In this document: piece after piece, positions 8,965 through 18,615 of the stretch
Layout of the letters: the number at the start of each line of letters is the position of its first letter
Numbering within the stretch: the first letter of the stretch is position 1
Assembly (NCBI RefSeq): GCF_000971475.1
Contig: NZ_DF967528.1
Span: 175,616-239,615 of the forward strand
DNA: 64,000 nucleotides
Origin: Sulfuricella sp. T08
Lineage (GTDB): Bacteria; Pseudomonadota; Gammaproteobacteria; Burkholderiales; Sulfuricellaceae
Direction: 5' to 3'
Program-made: the position numbers and the translations under genes
The notes under the pieces: generated by a model
Told to the model about the DNA's origin: nothing
What the model saw: the letters and a program-made list of their open reading frames with translations, nothing else
Database searches by the model: none

Positions 8965-9698
8965 ACTTGCTGAATGACTTTTCCACGCGCGAGCTGCAAT
9001 TCTACCTGACCTCCGCCTACCCGTGCAGCTACCTGCCGGGACAGATGGCGCGCTCGCTGGTGGCCACACCCAACGAGCTGGTTGACAGCACGGTTTACAG
9101 CGAACTGATCCGCCTTGGCTTCCGCCGCAGCGGCGCTTACAACTATCGACCGCAATGCAGCCAGTGCCAGGCCTGCGTCCCGGTGCGGCTGGTGGTCGAT
9201 GAATTCGAGCACAACCGCACTCAGCGGCGCGCCTGGAAAGCCCATTCAGCAATGACCGCAGCGGTGCGAGAACTGGTCTACGACCCAGAGCATCACGAAC
9301 TCTATCGGCGCTACCAGACATCGCGGCACGCCGGCGGCGGCATGGATCAGGACGATCAGGAACAGTACCAGCGTTTTCTGCTGCAAAGCCACGCCACCAC
9401 CTACCTGGTCGAGTTCCGCGAGGGCGACGTCCTGCGCATGGTCAGCCTGATCGACAGGGTGAATGACGGCCTGTCCTCGGTGTATACTTTTTACGACCCA
9501 GACCTGCCCCGCGCCAGCTTCGGCACCTACAATATCCTGTGGCAGGCCAACCTGTGCCGCGAACTGGAGCTACCCTATCTGTACCTCGGCTACTGGATCA
9601 AGCATAGCCGCAAGATGGCCTACAAGATCAACTACCAACCGCTACAAGGCTACATTCAGGATATCTGGCAAACCCTCCCTCCCATCATCCTGATCTAA
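8961..9698 (+). CDS. bpt: Leucyltransferase Bpt (arginyl-tRNA-transferase fold)
   Basis: A 245-residue protein. The start chosen is the ATG overlapping the aat stop; an open frame upstream of it only shadows aat. The N-terminal [18 protein letters not shown] and [21 protein letters not shown] (Cys cluster) are those of the ATE/Bpt family, and the C-terminal half has [19 protein letters not shown]. It transfers Leu to proteins with N-terminal Asp or Glu. The aat-bpt pairing is usual in betaproteobacteria. Confidence 0.95.
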   Translation: MNLLNDFSTRELQFYLTSAYPCSYLPGQMARSLVATPNELVDSTVYSELIRLGFRRSGAYNYRPQCSQCQACVPVRLVVDEFEHNRTQRRAWKAHSAMTAAVRELVYDPEHHELYRRYQTSRHAGGGMDQDDQEQYQRFLLQSHATTYLVEFREGDVLRMVSLIDRVNDGLSSVYTFYDPDLPRASFGTYNILWQANLCRELELPYLYLGYWIKHSRKMAYKINYQPLQGYIQDIWQTLPPIILI

Positions 9699-9842
9699 CT
9701 CGAATGCAGAAAAGCCTGTTTCAGATAGTGTATTCTATGAAATATGGATAATCAGGCCTCCGCCTGTACCCCAAAAAAAACCTTGGCAGTCACGTACTCA
9801 TGGCCGGCTTTGATCAGCTGAACGTTCAGACTTAAGGACAAG

Positions 9843-11894
9843 ATGACCTCTATCCTCATCGTCGAAGATGATCCCCTGCAGGCGGAAGCACTCAAGCTTC
9901 AGCTCGTCGACTGCGGCTATCAGTTTGCAGCACTGGTCCGCTCCGGGGAAGAAGCGGTCGAACAGGCACAGGCGCTGTGTCCCGACGTGGTGCTGATGGA
10001 CATCATGCTAGCCGGAAAAATAGATGGGATCGATGCCGCCCAAAAAATCCGCGATTGCTGCGACATTCCGGTGCTTTACCTGACCGCCTATGCGGATGAA
10101 GCCTTTTTTCAGCGCGCCCAGGTAACCGAGCCCTACGCCTATCTGCTCAAGCCCAGCACACCACGGGAAATCCAGCTCGCCATCGAAATCGCCCTGTACC
10201 GCCACCGCATGGAATCAATGGCGCACGCGACCCTGGAGCAGGCTGTAGCGGAGCGTACCCTTCAGCTAGAACAAGCCCGGCAACGCATCACCGGCATCCT
10301 GGAAAGCACCACTGACGCCTTCGTCGCCCTCGACACTGACTGGCGCTATACCTACGTCAATCAAAGGGCCGGCGCACTGTTCGGCCGCAAGCCGGAAGAG
10401 CTGGTTGGCAAGCACATTTGGACCGAGTTTCCGGAGGCTGTGGGCCAGCCTTTCTACCATGCCTATCACCAGGCCATGGCGGAACAGATGCCGATCGAGC
10501 TGGAAGAGTATTACCCCCCCTGGGAGCGCTGGTTCGAACATCGCGTCTTCCCCGCCCAAGAGGGTCTTTCCATCTTCTTCCACGACATCACCGAACGCAA
10601 GCAGGCCGAGCAACAGATTCAGCGTCAGATGACCATGCTCCAGGCACTCTATTTCGGTGCACACAAGCTGTCGGAAAGCGTGGATTATGCTGGCATTGCA
10701 AAAAGCGTGACTCGCTTGTGCGTCGAGGTTCTCGGCGTGCAGCTGGCCTGGCTGGGTCGTGCCGAGGCGGATGGCTGCGTCAGCCTGCTGGCCCAATACC
10801 CGGTAGAGAATGCCTACCCCCGTCGCATCACCGTGCGCTGGGATGAGTCGCCGCAGGGTCAAGGAGCCACCGGCCGCGCCATTCGCCAAGGCGCTCCGGT
10901 ATTCAGCACCGACCTCTCCGCTGATATGAGTTTTTCTCCCTGGCACGACATGGCTCTGAAAGAAGGTTTCCGCAGCAGCGCCGCATTTCCGCTTATCAGC
11001 CGCGGCCAAGCTTTCGGCTCCCTGAATCTATACAGCCCTACCCCGAACTACTTTACTTCCGGACGCATCGAACTGTTCCAGGCCCTTGCCGACCAAGCCG
11101 CCGCTGCGCTGGTCAACATCACGCTGTATGACGAAGTACGCGCCTATGTCACGCAACTGGAACAACGGGTAGCCGAGCGCACCGCCGATCTCGCTGCCAC
11201 CAACCAGGAACTGGAAGCTTTCAGCTATTCTGTCGCCCACGATCTGCGGGCGCCGCTACGAGCCATGCAGGGCTTCGCCCAGGCATTGGAAGAAGATTAC
11301 GGCAATAGCCTGGATCCAAGAGGCCGGGAGTATATCGGGCGCATCGTCACCGCTGCCGAACGTATGGGTACCCTGATCCAGGATTTGCTGAGCTACAGTC
11401 AACTGACCCGCGCCGAAATTCAGCTCAGCCCGGTGAGTCTGGCTGCGGCGGTAAAAGTAGCGCTGGCCCAGCTCGACAGCGAGATCGGAAAAACAGGGGC
11501 ACGCATCACGGCCATCCCTGCCCTGCCGGAAGTAATGGGGCATGCACCCACCTTGGCCCAGATCATCAGCAATCTGCTCAGCAACGCGATCAAGTTCGTC
11601 CCCTCCGGCATACAACCCCAGGTGAGGATACTGACCGAGGATCGTGGCGAACGGGTGTGCCTGTGGATAGAAGACAACGGCATCGGCATTTCTCCTGAGC
11701 ATCAGTCACGCATCTTCCGGGTATTCGAGCGGCTGCATGGGATAGAAACCTATCCCGGCACCGGCATCGGCCTCGCCATCGTGCACAAGGGAGCAGAGCG
11801 CATGGGAGGAGAAGCCGGAGTGGAATCAGAAACTGGCAAAGGCAGCCGCTTTTGGGTAGAGTTGGACAAACCCCCAACAACGGAAAAGCCATGA
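9843..11894 (+). CDS. Hybrid sensor kinase: REC-PAS-GAF-HisKA-HATPase
   Basis: 683 residues with no membrane segment. Domains in order: receiver (1-120, phospho-acceptor Asp53 in VLMDIML), a short coiled coil, PAS (about 150-260), GAF (about 270-425), dimerisation helix with His466 in YSVAHDLRAPLRAMQGF, and ATPase domain with NLLSNAIKF, EDNGIGI and GTGIGLAI boxes. The kinase core is of the phytochrome/bacteriophytochrome-like class, but the GAF has no recognised chromophore Cys. It would take a phosphate on its own N-terminus and also signal to the response regulator that overlaps its stop (ATGA). Confidence 0.9.
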   Translation: MTSILIVEDDPLQAEALKLQLVDCGYQFAALVRSGEEAVEQAQALCPDVVLMDIMLAGKIDGIDAAQKIRDCCDIPVLYLTAYADEAFFQRAQVTEPYAYLLKPSTPREIQLAIEIALYRHRMESMAHATLEQAVAERTLQLEQARQRITGILESTTDAFVALDTDWRYTYVNQRAGALFGRKPEELVGKHIWTEFPEAVGQPFYHAYHQAMAEQMPIELEEYYPPWERWFEHRVFPAQEGLSIFFHDITERKQAEQQIQRQMTMLQALYFGAHKLSESVDYAGIAKSVTRLCVEVLGVQLAWLGRAEADGCVSLLAQYPVENAYPRRITVRWDESPQGQGATGRAIRQGAPVFSTDLSADMSFSPWHDMALKEGFRSSAAFPLISRGQAFGSLNLYSPTPNYFTSGRIELFQALADQAAAALVNITLYDEVRAYVTQLEQRVAERTADLAATNQELEAFSYSVAHDLRAPLRAMQGFAQALEEDYGNSLDPRGREYIGRIVTAAERMGTLIQDLLSYSQLTRAEIQLSPVSLAAAVKVALAQLDSEIGKTGARITAIPALPEVMGHAPTLAQIISNLLSNAIKFVPSGIQPQVRILTEDRGERVCLWIEDNGIGISPEHQSRIFRVFERLHGIETYPGTGIGLAIVHKGAERMGGEAGVESETGKGSRFWVELDKPPTTEKP

Positions 11895-12355
11895 GCACAA
11901 ACAGCGCCCTGCAAACCATCCTGCTGGTGGAGGACGACGCCAACGACGTCATGCTGTTCCAGCGCGCCTACCGCAAGTGCAGGCTAGCCAACCCGCTGCA
12001 GGTGGTGGATGATGGCGAGGCAGCGCTGGACTATCTCGCCGGCAGAGGCAAGTACGCTGATCGGGCAAGCTATCCGCTGCCCGCATTGGTGCTGCTCGAC
12101 TTCAAGCTGCCGCGCAAGTCGGGGCTGGAAGTGCTGGCCTGGATGCGGGAACGTACCGAGCTGAAGCGACTGCCGGTAGTGGCACTGACCTCCTCGCGGG
12201 AAAGATCCGATGTCAACCGTGCCTTCGACCTCGGCATCAACTCCTACCTGGTCAAGCCGGTGGCCTTCGACAACCTGCTGCAACTGGTCAAGGCGCTGGG
12301 CCTGTACTGGCTGGTGTTGAATGAAAACCCAGATCTCATGACTGAACATACCTGA
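11891..12355 (+). CDS. Single-domain response regulator (Rcp1-like)
   Basis: 154 residues, one receiver domain only. The acidic pair in VEDDANDV, phospho-acceptor Asp70 in VLLDFKLPRKSG, the Thr/Ser in ALTSSRE and Lys in LVKPVAF are all present. It is of the class that pairs with phytochrome-like kinases (Rcp1), which fits the kinase just upstream. The ATG overlaps the kinase stop; an upstream in-frame extension would run inside the kinase gene. Without an output domain it probably acts as a phosphate shuttle to another protein, perhaps the next gene product. Confidence 0.9.
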   Translation: MSTNSALQTILLVEDDANDVMLFQRAYRKCRLANPLQVVDDGEAALDYLAGRGKYADRASYPLPALVLLDFKLPRKSGLEVLAWMRERTELKRLPVVALTSSRERSDVNRAFDLGINSYLVKPVAFDNLLQLVKALGLYWLVLNENPDLMTEHT

Positions 12356-12356
12356 C

Positions 12357-14837
12357 ATGACGGCCGTCACCTCTACTCCGCTTCGGCTACTGCTGGTCGA
12401 CGACAACCCGGACGACCGCGCACTGGTGCTGCGCGAACTGCGCCGCGAATTTCCCGATTTGCACGTCGCTGAAATCACCGAGCAGGATGGCTTCAACCGG
12501 GCGCTGGAAAATGGCGATTTCAGCCTCGTGATTACTGACTACCAGCTGCGCTGGAGCGATGGGCTGACTGTGCTGCGCGCACTCAAATCAAAATGGCCCC
12601 ATTGCCCGGTGGTGATGTTTACCGGCACCGGCTCCGAGGAAATCGCAGTGGAAGCGATCAAAAGCGGGCTGGACGACTACGTGCTCAAATCACCCCAGCA
12701 CTATGGCCGGCTGGCCACACGGGTGCATTCGACACTGGAACAGGCCTTGAGCAAGGAAAAACTGCTGAGGGCCGAGAACGCGCTGCGCAAGAGCGATACC
12801 ATGCTGCATGCCATCATCGAGGCGGAGCCGGAGTGCGTCAAAATTCTCGGGGCGGACGGAAAGCTACGCTACATGAATGCCGCAGGCCTGGCACTAGTGG
12901 AGGCGGATTCGCCCGCCCAGGCACTAGGCAAGTGCATGACGGACCTGGTCATGCCGCAATACCGACTGGCGTTTGACGCGCTGCGCCAGCGCGTGCTCCA
13001 AGGCGAAAGCTGCATACTGGAATTCGACATTACCGGCCTCAAGGGCGGCCATCGCTGGCTGGAGACGCACGCCGTGCCGCTGGAACTGGAAGACGGGCCG
13101 GGGTTGCTAGGCATCACCCGCGACATCACCGCGCGAAAGCTTGCGGAGGCTTCCCGCGCTGAACTCGCCGCCGTTATCGAGGCCACCAGCGATTTCGTCG
13201 GCATCGCCGATGCAGAGGGCCGGGTGGTTTATTTGAACCACGGCGGGCGGAAAATGATGGGCATAGCCCCTGACGAAGACATTTCAGCCACCCGCATGGC
13301 CGACTATCATTCTCGCGAGGTGATGGAAACCATTCGTGCCGAAGCCATTCCCACCGCATTGCGAGAGGGAAGCTGGAGCGGAGAGACCTGCCTGCTATCG
13401 CGCAGCGGAGAGGAAATTCCGGTGTCACAGGTGATCATCGCCCACCCGAGGCACGAAGGCGGCACGCAATTTTATTCAACCATCGTGCGCGACCTCACCG
13501 AACGCAAGCGCCACGAGGCCGAGCTCATCCACCTTGCCAACCACAACGCCCTCACCGGTCTGCCCAACCGCACCCTCCTCTGCGATCGCCTGCAGCAGGC
13601 TCTGATCGAGGCGAAGCGGCACGACCGCCTGATAGCGCTGATGTTCCTCGACCTGAACCGCTTCAAGCACATCACCGAATCCCTGGGGCACGAAGTCGGC
13701 GACCTGGTGCTGAAAGAGTTTGCCGAACAACTGGCTGGCCTGGTGCGCGAAGGCGACACCGTTGCCCACCTCGGCAGCGACGAGTTCGCCCTGTTGTTCA
13801 ACGACGTTGCCCACAGCGAAGACGCCGCACGGCTGGCGCAGAAGGTACTGGACCACTTCAACCATTCCACCCTCATGGTGGGCGGTCACAGCCTGTTTGT
13901 CACTGCCAGCGCCGGCATCGCCCTCTACCCCGCTGACAGCGCCAGCGTGGATGGCCTGCTGCGAGCCGCAGCCACCGCCATGGACCGCGCCCAGTCCCTG
14001 GGAGGCAATACCTACCAGTTCTACTCCAGTGAAATGAACGCTAAAGCACTGGAAAACCTGGCCTTGAGCAGCGCGCTCCACTATGCGCTGAAGCGCAATG
14101 AACTCGAACTGCATTACCAGCCCCTGGTCAACTTTGTCAGTGGCGAAATCGTCGGCATGGAGGCGCTGCTGCGATGGCACCACCCGTTGCTGGGCATGGT
14201 TTCCCCTGCCGTGTTCATTCCCCTGGCGGAAGAAACCGGCCTGATCGCCTCCATCGGTACATGGGTACTGCGCGAGGCCTGTCGCCAGAATAAAGCCTGG
14301 CAGGACGAAGGGCTTGCCCCGTTAAGGGTGGCGGTCAACCTTTCGGCGCGGCAATTTGTCCAGCGCGATATCGCCGCCACCATCACCCGGATTCTCGCTG
14401 AAACTGGCCTGGAGTCACGTTTTCTCGAGCTCGAAATTACCGAGAGCATGTTGATGCAGGACGCTGAAGGCGCTATCGCCATCATGCTGCGCTTGAAGGA
14501 GATCGGCATCAGTTTCTCTCTCGACGATTTCGGCACCGGCTACTCCAGCCTTAGCCACCTCAAGCGCTTCCCGATCGAAACCCTGAAAATCGACCAGTCC
14601 TTCGTGCGCGACATTCCTGGTGACAAAAACGACGCTGCCATCGCCGCCACCATCGTCGCCATGGCCCATGCACTGGGCATCAGCGTCACCGCCGAGGGTG
14701 TGGAAACATCGGAGCAATTCGCCTTCCTGCGCACCCAGAAGTGTACTACCATGCAGGGGTACTATTTCAGCCGGCCGCTACCGGCGGCGGAGTTCGCCCG
14801 ACTGCTGCGCGAGGAAAGAAAACTTTCAAACGTATGA
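12357..14837 (+). CDS. REC-PAS-PAS-GSDEF-EAL c-di-GMP phosphodiesterase
   Basis: 826 residues. Receiver domain (8-125, Asp61 in VITDYQL), two PAS domains (about 145-260 and 265-380), a GGDEF-type domain (about 390-555) and EAL (about 570-820). The cyclase motif is GSDEF (473-477), one residue off the canonical GGDEF, with an intact RxxD inhibitory site just before it (REGD). The EAL domain has all expected residues: EALLRWHHP (Glu602), NLSARQF, LEITES, DDFGTGYSS, KIDQSF and AEGVET. It is therefore probably a phosphodiesterase with a weak or regulatory cyclase domain. It starts one base after the response regulator stop. Confidence 0.92.
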   Translation: MTAVTSTPLRLLLVDDNPDDRALVLRELRREFPDLHVAEITEQDGFNRALENGDFSLVITDYQLRWSDGLTVLRALKSKWPHCPVVMFTGTGSEEIAVEAIKSGLDDYVLKSPQHYGRLATRVHSTLEQALSKEKLLRAENALRKSDTMLHAIIEAEPECVKILGADGKLRYMNAAGLALVEADSPAQALGKCMTDLVMPQYRLAFDALRQRVLQGESCILEFDITGLKGGHRWLETHAVPLELEDGPGLLGITRDITARKLAEASRAELAAVIEATSDFVGIADAEGRVVYLNHGGRKMMGIAPDEDISATRMADYHSREVMETIRAEAIPTALREGSWSGETCLLSRSGEEIPVSQVIIAHPRHEGGTQFYSTIVRDLTERKRHEAELIHLANHNALTGLPNRTLLCDRLQQALIEAKRHDRLIALMFLDLNRFKHITESLGHEVGDLVLKEFAEQLAGLVREGDTVAHLGSDEFALLFNDVAHSEDAARLAQKVLDHFNHSTLMVGGHSLFVTASAGIALYPADSASVDGLLRAAATAMDRAQSLGGNTYQFYSSEMNAKALENLALSSALHYALKRNELELHYQPLVNFVSGEIVGMEALLRWHHPLLGMVSPAVFIPLAEETGLIASIGTWVLREACRQNKAWQDEGLAPLRVAVNLSARQFVQRDIAATITRILAETGLESRFLELEITESMLMQDAEGAIAIMLRLKEIGISFSLDDFGTGYSSLSHLKRFPIETLKIDQSFVRDIPGDKNDAAIAATIVAMAHALGISVTAEGVETSEQFAFLRTQKCTTMQGYYFSRPLPAAEFARLLREERKLSNV

Positions 14838-14909
14838 TGTAAAATTCGCCTGATTTCAGCCGTTGGCTGAAGCGCTCCTATCGACAACCTCACACAAGCC
14901 ATAAACTCA

Positions 14910-15704
14910 ATGCGCCAATACCTTGACCTGATGCAACACGTCCTCGATTACGGCCACCAGAAGAGCGATCGCACCGGCACCGGCACCATCAGCGTGTTCG
15001 GCCACCAGATGCGCTTCGACCTGTCGCAGGGATTTCCGCTGGTGACCACCAAGAAATGCCATCTCAAGTCCATCATCCACGAGCTGCTGTGGTTCCTGCA
15101 GGGCGACACCAACATCAAATATCTCAAGGACAACGGCGTCCGAATCTGGGATGAATGGGCTGACTCAAACGGCAACCTCGGCCCGGTATACGGCTACCAG
15201 TGGCGTTCCTGGCCGACTCCGGACGGCCGCCACATCGACCAGATTTCGCAGGTAGTGGAACAGATCAAGCGCACCCCGGATTCCCGCCGCCTGATCGTCT
15301 CTGCCTGGAACGTGGCCGACGTCGACAAGATGAAGCTGCCACCCTGCCACGCCTTTTTCCAGTTCTACGTCGCCGACGGCAAGCTGTCCTGCCAGCTTTA
15401 TCAGCGCAGCGCCGATATTTTCCTGGGCGTGCCCTTCAACATCGCTTCCTACGCCCTGCTTACCCTGATGGTGGCGCAGGTGTGCGGCCTCAAGCCGGGC
15501 GATTTCGTCCACACCCTGGGCGATGCCCATATTTACCTCAACCACCTCGACCAGACCCGCGAGCAACTTTCGCGCAAGCTGCGTCCGCTGCCGACGATGC
15601 AGATCAACCCGTCGGTGCGGAACATTTTCGACTTTAAATTCGAGGACTTCGCCCTCGAAGGCTACGACCCCCATCCTGCCATCAAAGCGCCAGTTGCAGT
15701 TTAA
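14910..15704 (+). CDS. thyA: Thymidylate synthase
   Basis: 264 residues, the standard length of ThyA. Signatures include [19 protein letters not shown], the catalytic Cys in [32 protein letters not shown] and the C-terminal AVAV-type end (APVAV). It methylates dUMP to dTMP using methylene-tetrahydrofolate and releases dihydrofolate, which the FolA encoded 1.5 kb downstream would recycle. It is normally adjacent to folA; here a chemoreceptor gene lies between them. Confidence 0.98.
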   Translation: MRQYLDLMQHVLDYGHQKSDRTGTGTISVFGHQMRFDLSQGFPLVTTKKCHLKSIIHELLWFLQGDTNIKYLKDNGVRIWDEWADSNGNLGPVYGYQWRSWPTPDGRHIDQISQVVEQIKRTPDSRRLIVSAWNVADVDKMKLPPCHAFFQFYVADGKLSCQLYQRSADIFLGVPFNIASYALLTLMVAQVCGLKPGDFVHTLGDAHIYLNHLDQTREQLSRKLRPLPTMQINPSVRNIFDFKFEDFALEGYDPHPAIKAPVAV

Positions 15705-15929
15705 TCCAAGAATAAAATGAGTCCAGCTGGTTCATACTCATAATAGAAGAGCAAGTTTGTGAATTGTTAGAGCCGTTCAGAATGTGCGACCTGAGATGAA
15801 GTATAAAGGGATAGTTCGCCGAATCAGGGACATAATAATTATGCTATATCCCAGCCCGGATTATGGTATAAATATCGGCATTAGCGCCCACAAAAATAAC
15901 CTCGCTTATCCACCAGGAGACCAAATAAC

Positions 15930-17153
15930 ATGCATTGGATCAAGCACAGCATTCGCAACAAGCTCTTTATGATTTCGGGAACCGGCACGGTGTTGCTGAT
16001 CGCCGCGGCTCTATTCGGCCTGTGGATGGCCTGGGGTGATATTCAACTAATTGAAAACAAAGAGGCCATAGAAAGCGCCCAGAACGGCATCCTCATTAGC
16101 CTCGGTTTGATGGCAGTAGCAATACTCATGGCATTCATTGCCTTCCTGGTGCTGGTGAACAAATACATTGTCACTCCCGCCAACCAACTAGTTCATGACT
16201 TGAAGAAACTGGCAGATGGCGATTTCACAGCGACTATTTCGCATCCTACCGAGGATGAGATCGGGCAAATCGCAGTCAGCGCAGAGCAACTCCGTAACAA
16301 TCTCGGCGGCATGATCACTCGCATTAGCGAACTCATGAACGAAAGTTACAGTGCTGCCACCAGGCTTTCTTCCTCGGCAAGCCAGATCGCTTCCCGTTCG
16401 AACGAGCAAAGCGAGGCAGCCTCGGCCACAGCGGCCACAGTCGAAGAGATGGCTGTCAGCATCGCTTCCGTTGCGGAAAATACCGACCATGTAAACCAGA
16501 TTTCCCGGCAAGGACTGGAACATATTGAAAAAGGCAACGAATCGCTGTCCGAATTGATTGGGGAAATTTCCACTGTGGAATCATCCGTGGAAGCCATCGC
16601 CGAATCGGTATCGGAATTCGTTCGCAGCACCGAGGCCATCACCAACATGACAAGGCAGGTCAAGGATATTGCCGAACAGACCAACCTGCTCGCGCTCAAC
16701 GCAGCCATCGAGGCAGCCCGCGCCGGCGAGCAGGGCCGCGGCTTTGCCGTGGTGGCCGATGAGGTGCGCAAACTGGCGGAAAAATCGGCGCAATCCGCAA
16801 GCCAGATCGACCATGTCACCATGACGCTCAGTGCGCAATCCGCCACCGTGGAACAAGCGATCCAGGATGGCAAAAAATCATTGCAAACCAGTCAGGATTA
16901 CCTGGAGAACGTAGCCATCGTTCTGAGCGACGCCAATCAATCCATGTCGGAGAGCGCGGAAGGTGTCAGCAACATAGCCATGTCAGTGAACCAACAAAAG
17001 GCGGCCAGCCACGACATTGCCCAGCATATCGAGAAAATCGCTCAAATGGCCGAAGAAAACATGGCTGCCACCCAGGAAAACACTGCGGCTGCCCAGCACA
17101 TGGAACACCTGGCTACCGCGGCGCAGGAAATGGCGAAACGCTTCAGGGTGTAA
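15930..17153 (+). CDS. Methyl-accepting chemotaxis protein without a periplasmic sensor domain
   Basis: 407 residues. Two membrane helices (about 11-33 and 52-75) are separated by only about 20 residues, so no ligand-binding domain exists outside the membrane. A HAMP domain follows (about 76-130), then the long coiled-coil signalling domain with the conserved hairpin tip [20 protein letters not shown] and [16 protein letters not shown]. Such receptors sense internal or membrane states, or work through partners. The ribosome-binding site CCAGGAG is good. No che genes are nearby. It ends 16 bases before folA. Confidence 0.93.
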   Translation: MHWIKHSIRNKLFMISGTGTVLLIAAALFGLWMAWGDIQLIENKEAIESAQNGILISLGLMAVAILMAFIAFLVLVNKYIVTPANQLVHDLKKLADGDFTATISHPTEDEIGQIAVSAEQLRNNLGGMITRISELMNESYSAATRLSSSASQIASRSNEQSEAASATAATVEEMAVSIASVAENTDHVNQISRQGLEHIEKGNESLSELIGEISTVESSVEAIAESVSEFVRSTEAITNMTRQVKDIAEQTNLLALNAAIEAARAGEQGRGFAVVADEVRKLAEKSAQSASQIDHVTMTLSAQSATVEQAIQDGKKSLQTSQDYLENVAIVLSDANQSMSESAEGVSNIAMSVNQQKAASHDIAQHIEKIAQMAEENMAATQENTAAAQHMEHLATAAQEMAKRFRV

Positions 17154-17169
17154 ACCCGTTGGCGAGAAC

Positions 17170-17682
17170 ATGGGGCATCCACGCATTTCCATTATCGCTG
17201 CAATGGCGAGAAACCGTGTCATCGGCATTGCCAACACCCTGCCTTGGCGCCTGCCCGAAGACCTGAAGCATTTCAAAGCCCTTACCCTCGGCCACCACAT
17301 CCTGATGGGTAGAAAAACCTACGAGTCGCTGGGCAGGCCACTGCCCGGGCGCACCAGCGTCGTCATTACCCGTTCACAGGATTTGCAGGTGCCCGACTGC
17401 CTCGTGGCGAATTCGATTGCGGAGGCTGTCGCCGCCTGCAATAACGATAATGAAATTTTTTTCATCGGCGGCGCAGAGCTTTACCGCCAAGCGCTGGATG
17501 TCGCCGACCGAATCTACCTCACGGAAATCAAGGCGGATTTCGCAGGTGATGTGTGGTTTCCCGAGTTCGACACGAACCTGTGGCAGGAAACCGGGCGCAA
17601 ACCCTGCAAATCCGAAAGCGGTCTGGAATGCGATTTTTTGATCTATGATAAAAAAACCTTAACACCCAAGGATAAAGCATGA
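17170..17682 (+). CDS. folA: Dihydrofolate reductase
   Basis: 170 residues starting at the ATG of [12 protein letters not shown]; the open frame upstream lies in the chemoreceptor gene. Signatures: [25 protein letters not shown] (active-site Trp and acidic residue), [17 protein letters not shown] (NADPH-binding), and [15 protein letters not shown]. It regenerates tetrahydrofolate from the dihydrofolate made by ThyA. The stop overlaps the start of the next gene (ATGA). Confidence 0.96.
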   Translation: MGHPRISIIAAMARNRVIGIANTLPWRLPEDLKHFKALTLGHHILMGRKTYESLGRPLPGRTSVVITRSQDLQVPDCLVANSIAEAVAACNNDNEIFFIGGAELYRQALDVADRIYLTEIKADFAGDVWFPEFDTNLWQETGRKPCKSESGLECDFLIYDKKTLTPKDKA

Positions 17683-18497
17683 AATTTTTCCGCCCATTGT
17701 TTGTGTTCCTGCTCCTGCAAATCCCCCTGAGCGCCATCGCCGCCGGGCAGGCCGAACTCACCTGGTATGGCCATGCCGCCTTCAAACTCACCACCCCTAC
17801 CGGCAAGGTATTACTGATCGACCCCTGGCTCACCAACCCGGCCAACAAGAATGGCAAGGATGATTTGGCGAAGCTGGAAAAGGCCGACTTGATCCTGATC
17901 ACTCACGGCCACTTCGACCATGTCGGCAACAGCGCGGAAATCGCCAGGAAGACCGGCGCCAGGCTGGTCAGCACCTTCGACCTGGGCAAGGCGATCGCAC
18001 AGTACGGCGGTTACCCGGAAAAGCAGATGGGTTTCGACACCCAAGGCAACTTCGGCGGCGAGCTAACGCTACTCGATGGCGAGGTAAAAATCGCTTTCAT
18101 CCCGGCCATTCATAGCTCCACGGTGATGGCGCCCGAGGGCAGTGCCGACAAGGACATCCACGACGGCGGCAACCCCGGCGGTTTTTTTATCATGGTAAAA
18201 AATGGCCCGGCGATCTACCACACCGGCGACACCGACGTGTTCAGCGACATGGCCCTGACTCACCAATTCGGCAAAGTTGACGTGATGCTCGCCTGCATCG
18301 GCGGCCATTTCACCATGGGCCCGGAGCGCGCTGCAGAAGCCGTTCGGCTGGTCAAACCCGGCATGGTCGTGCCGATGCACTTCGGTACCTTCCCGGTACT
18401 GGACGGAACGGTGGAGACCTTTGCCAAGGCCTTGAAGAAACAAGGTGGCAAGACCAGACTGCATGAAATGAAAGTGGGTGAGACCCTCAAATTCTGA
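17679..18497 (+). CDS. Exported metallo-beta-lactamase-fold hydrolase (UPF0173/UlaG-like)
   Basis: 272 residues with a signal peptide (about 1-22, ending AIAAG). The catalytic metal motif THGHFDH (His76, His78, Asp80, His81) is complete, followed by further ligands in [18 protein letters not shown] and MHFGTFP. The domain is of the UPF0173/UlaG-like lactonase-type group; most relatives are cytoplasmic, so the leader peptide is unusual. The substrate is unknown. Translationally coupled to folA by a 4-base overlap. Confidence 0.88.
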   Translation: MKFFRPLFVFLLLQIPLSAIAAGQAELTWYGHAAFKLTTPTGKVLLIDPWLTNPANKNGKDDLAKLEKADLILITHGHFDHVGNSAEIARKTGARLVSTFDLGKAIAQYGGYPEKQMGFDTQGNFGGELTLLDGEVKIAFIPAIHSSTVMAPEGSADKDIHDGGNPGGFFIMVKNGPAIYHTGDTDVFSDMALTHQFGKVDVMLACIGGHFTMGPERAAEAVRLVKPGMVVPMHFGTFPVLDGTVETFAKALKKQGGKTRLHEMKVGETLKF

Positions 18498-18535
18498 GGC
18501 GTCACCTTGTAGAGGAGGGCTACCCTCTCCTCAAT

Positions 18536-18557
18536 CCTCTCCCGCAAGCGGGAGAGG
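18536..18557. repeat. Palindromic REP-like element between convergent genes
   Basis: CCTCTCCCG, loop CAAG, CGGGAGAGG: a 9-bp perfect hairpin in the gap between two convergent genes, preceded by further CT-rich copies (GAGGAGGGCTACCCTCTCC). It could end transcription from both sides or be a copy of a dispersed palindrome. Confidence 0.55.
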
Positions 18558-18615
18558 AGGCAAACGAGAAAGGCGCTGGTTTTGATTTGCCCGTTTTGCT
18601 TTGGTACAGCCTGCT

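Noticed and set aside
15797..15830. Possible sigma-28 promoter for the chemoreceptor (TAAAGGGA ... GCCGAATC)
   Set aside because: The two halves resemble the flagellar sigma boxes but the spacing is about five bases too short.
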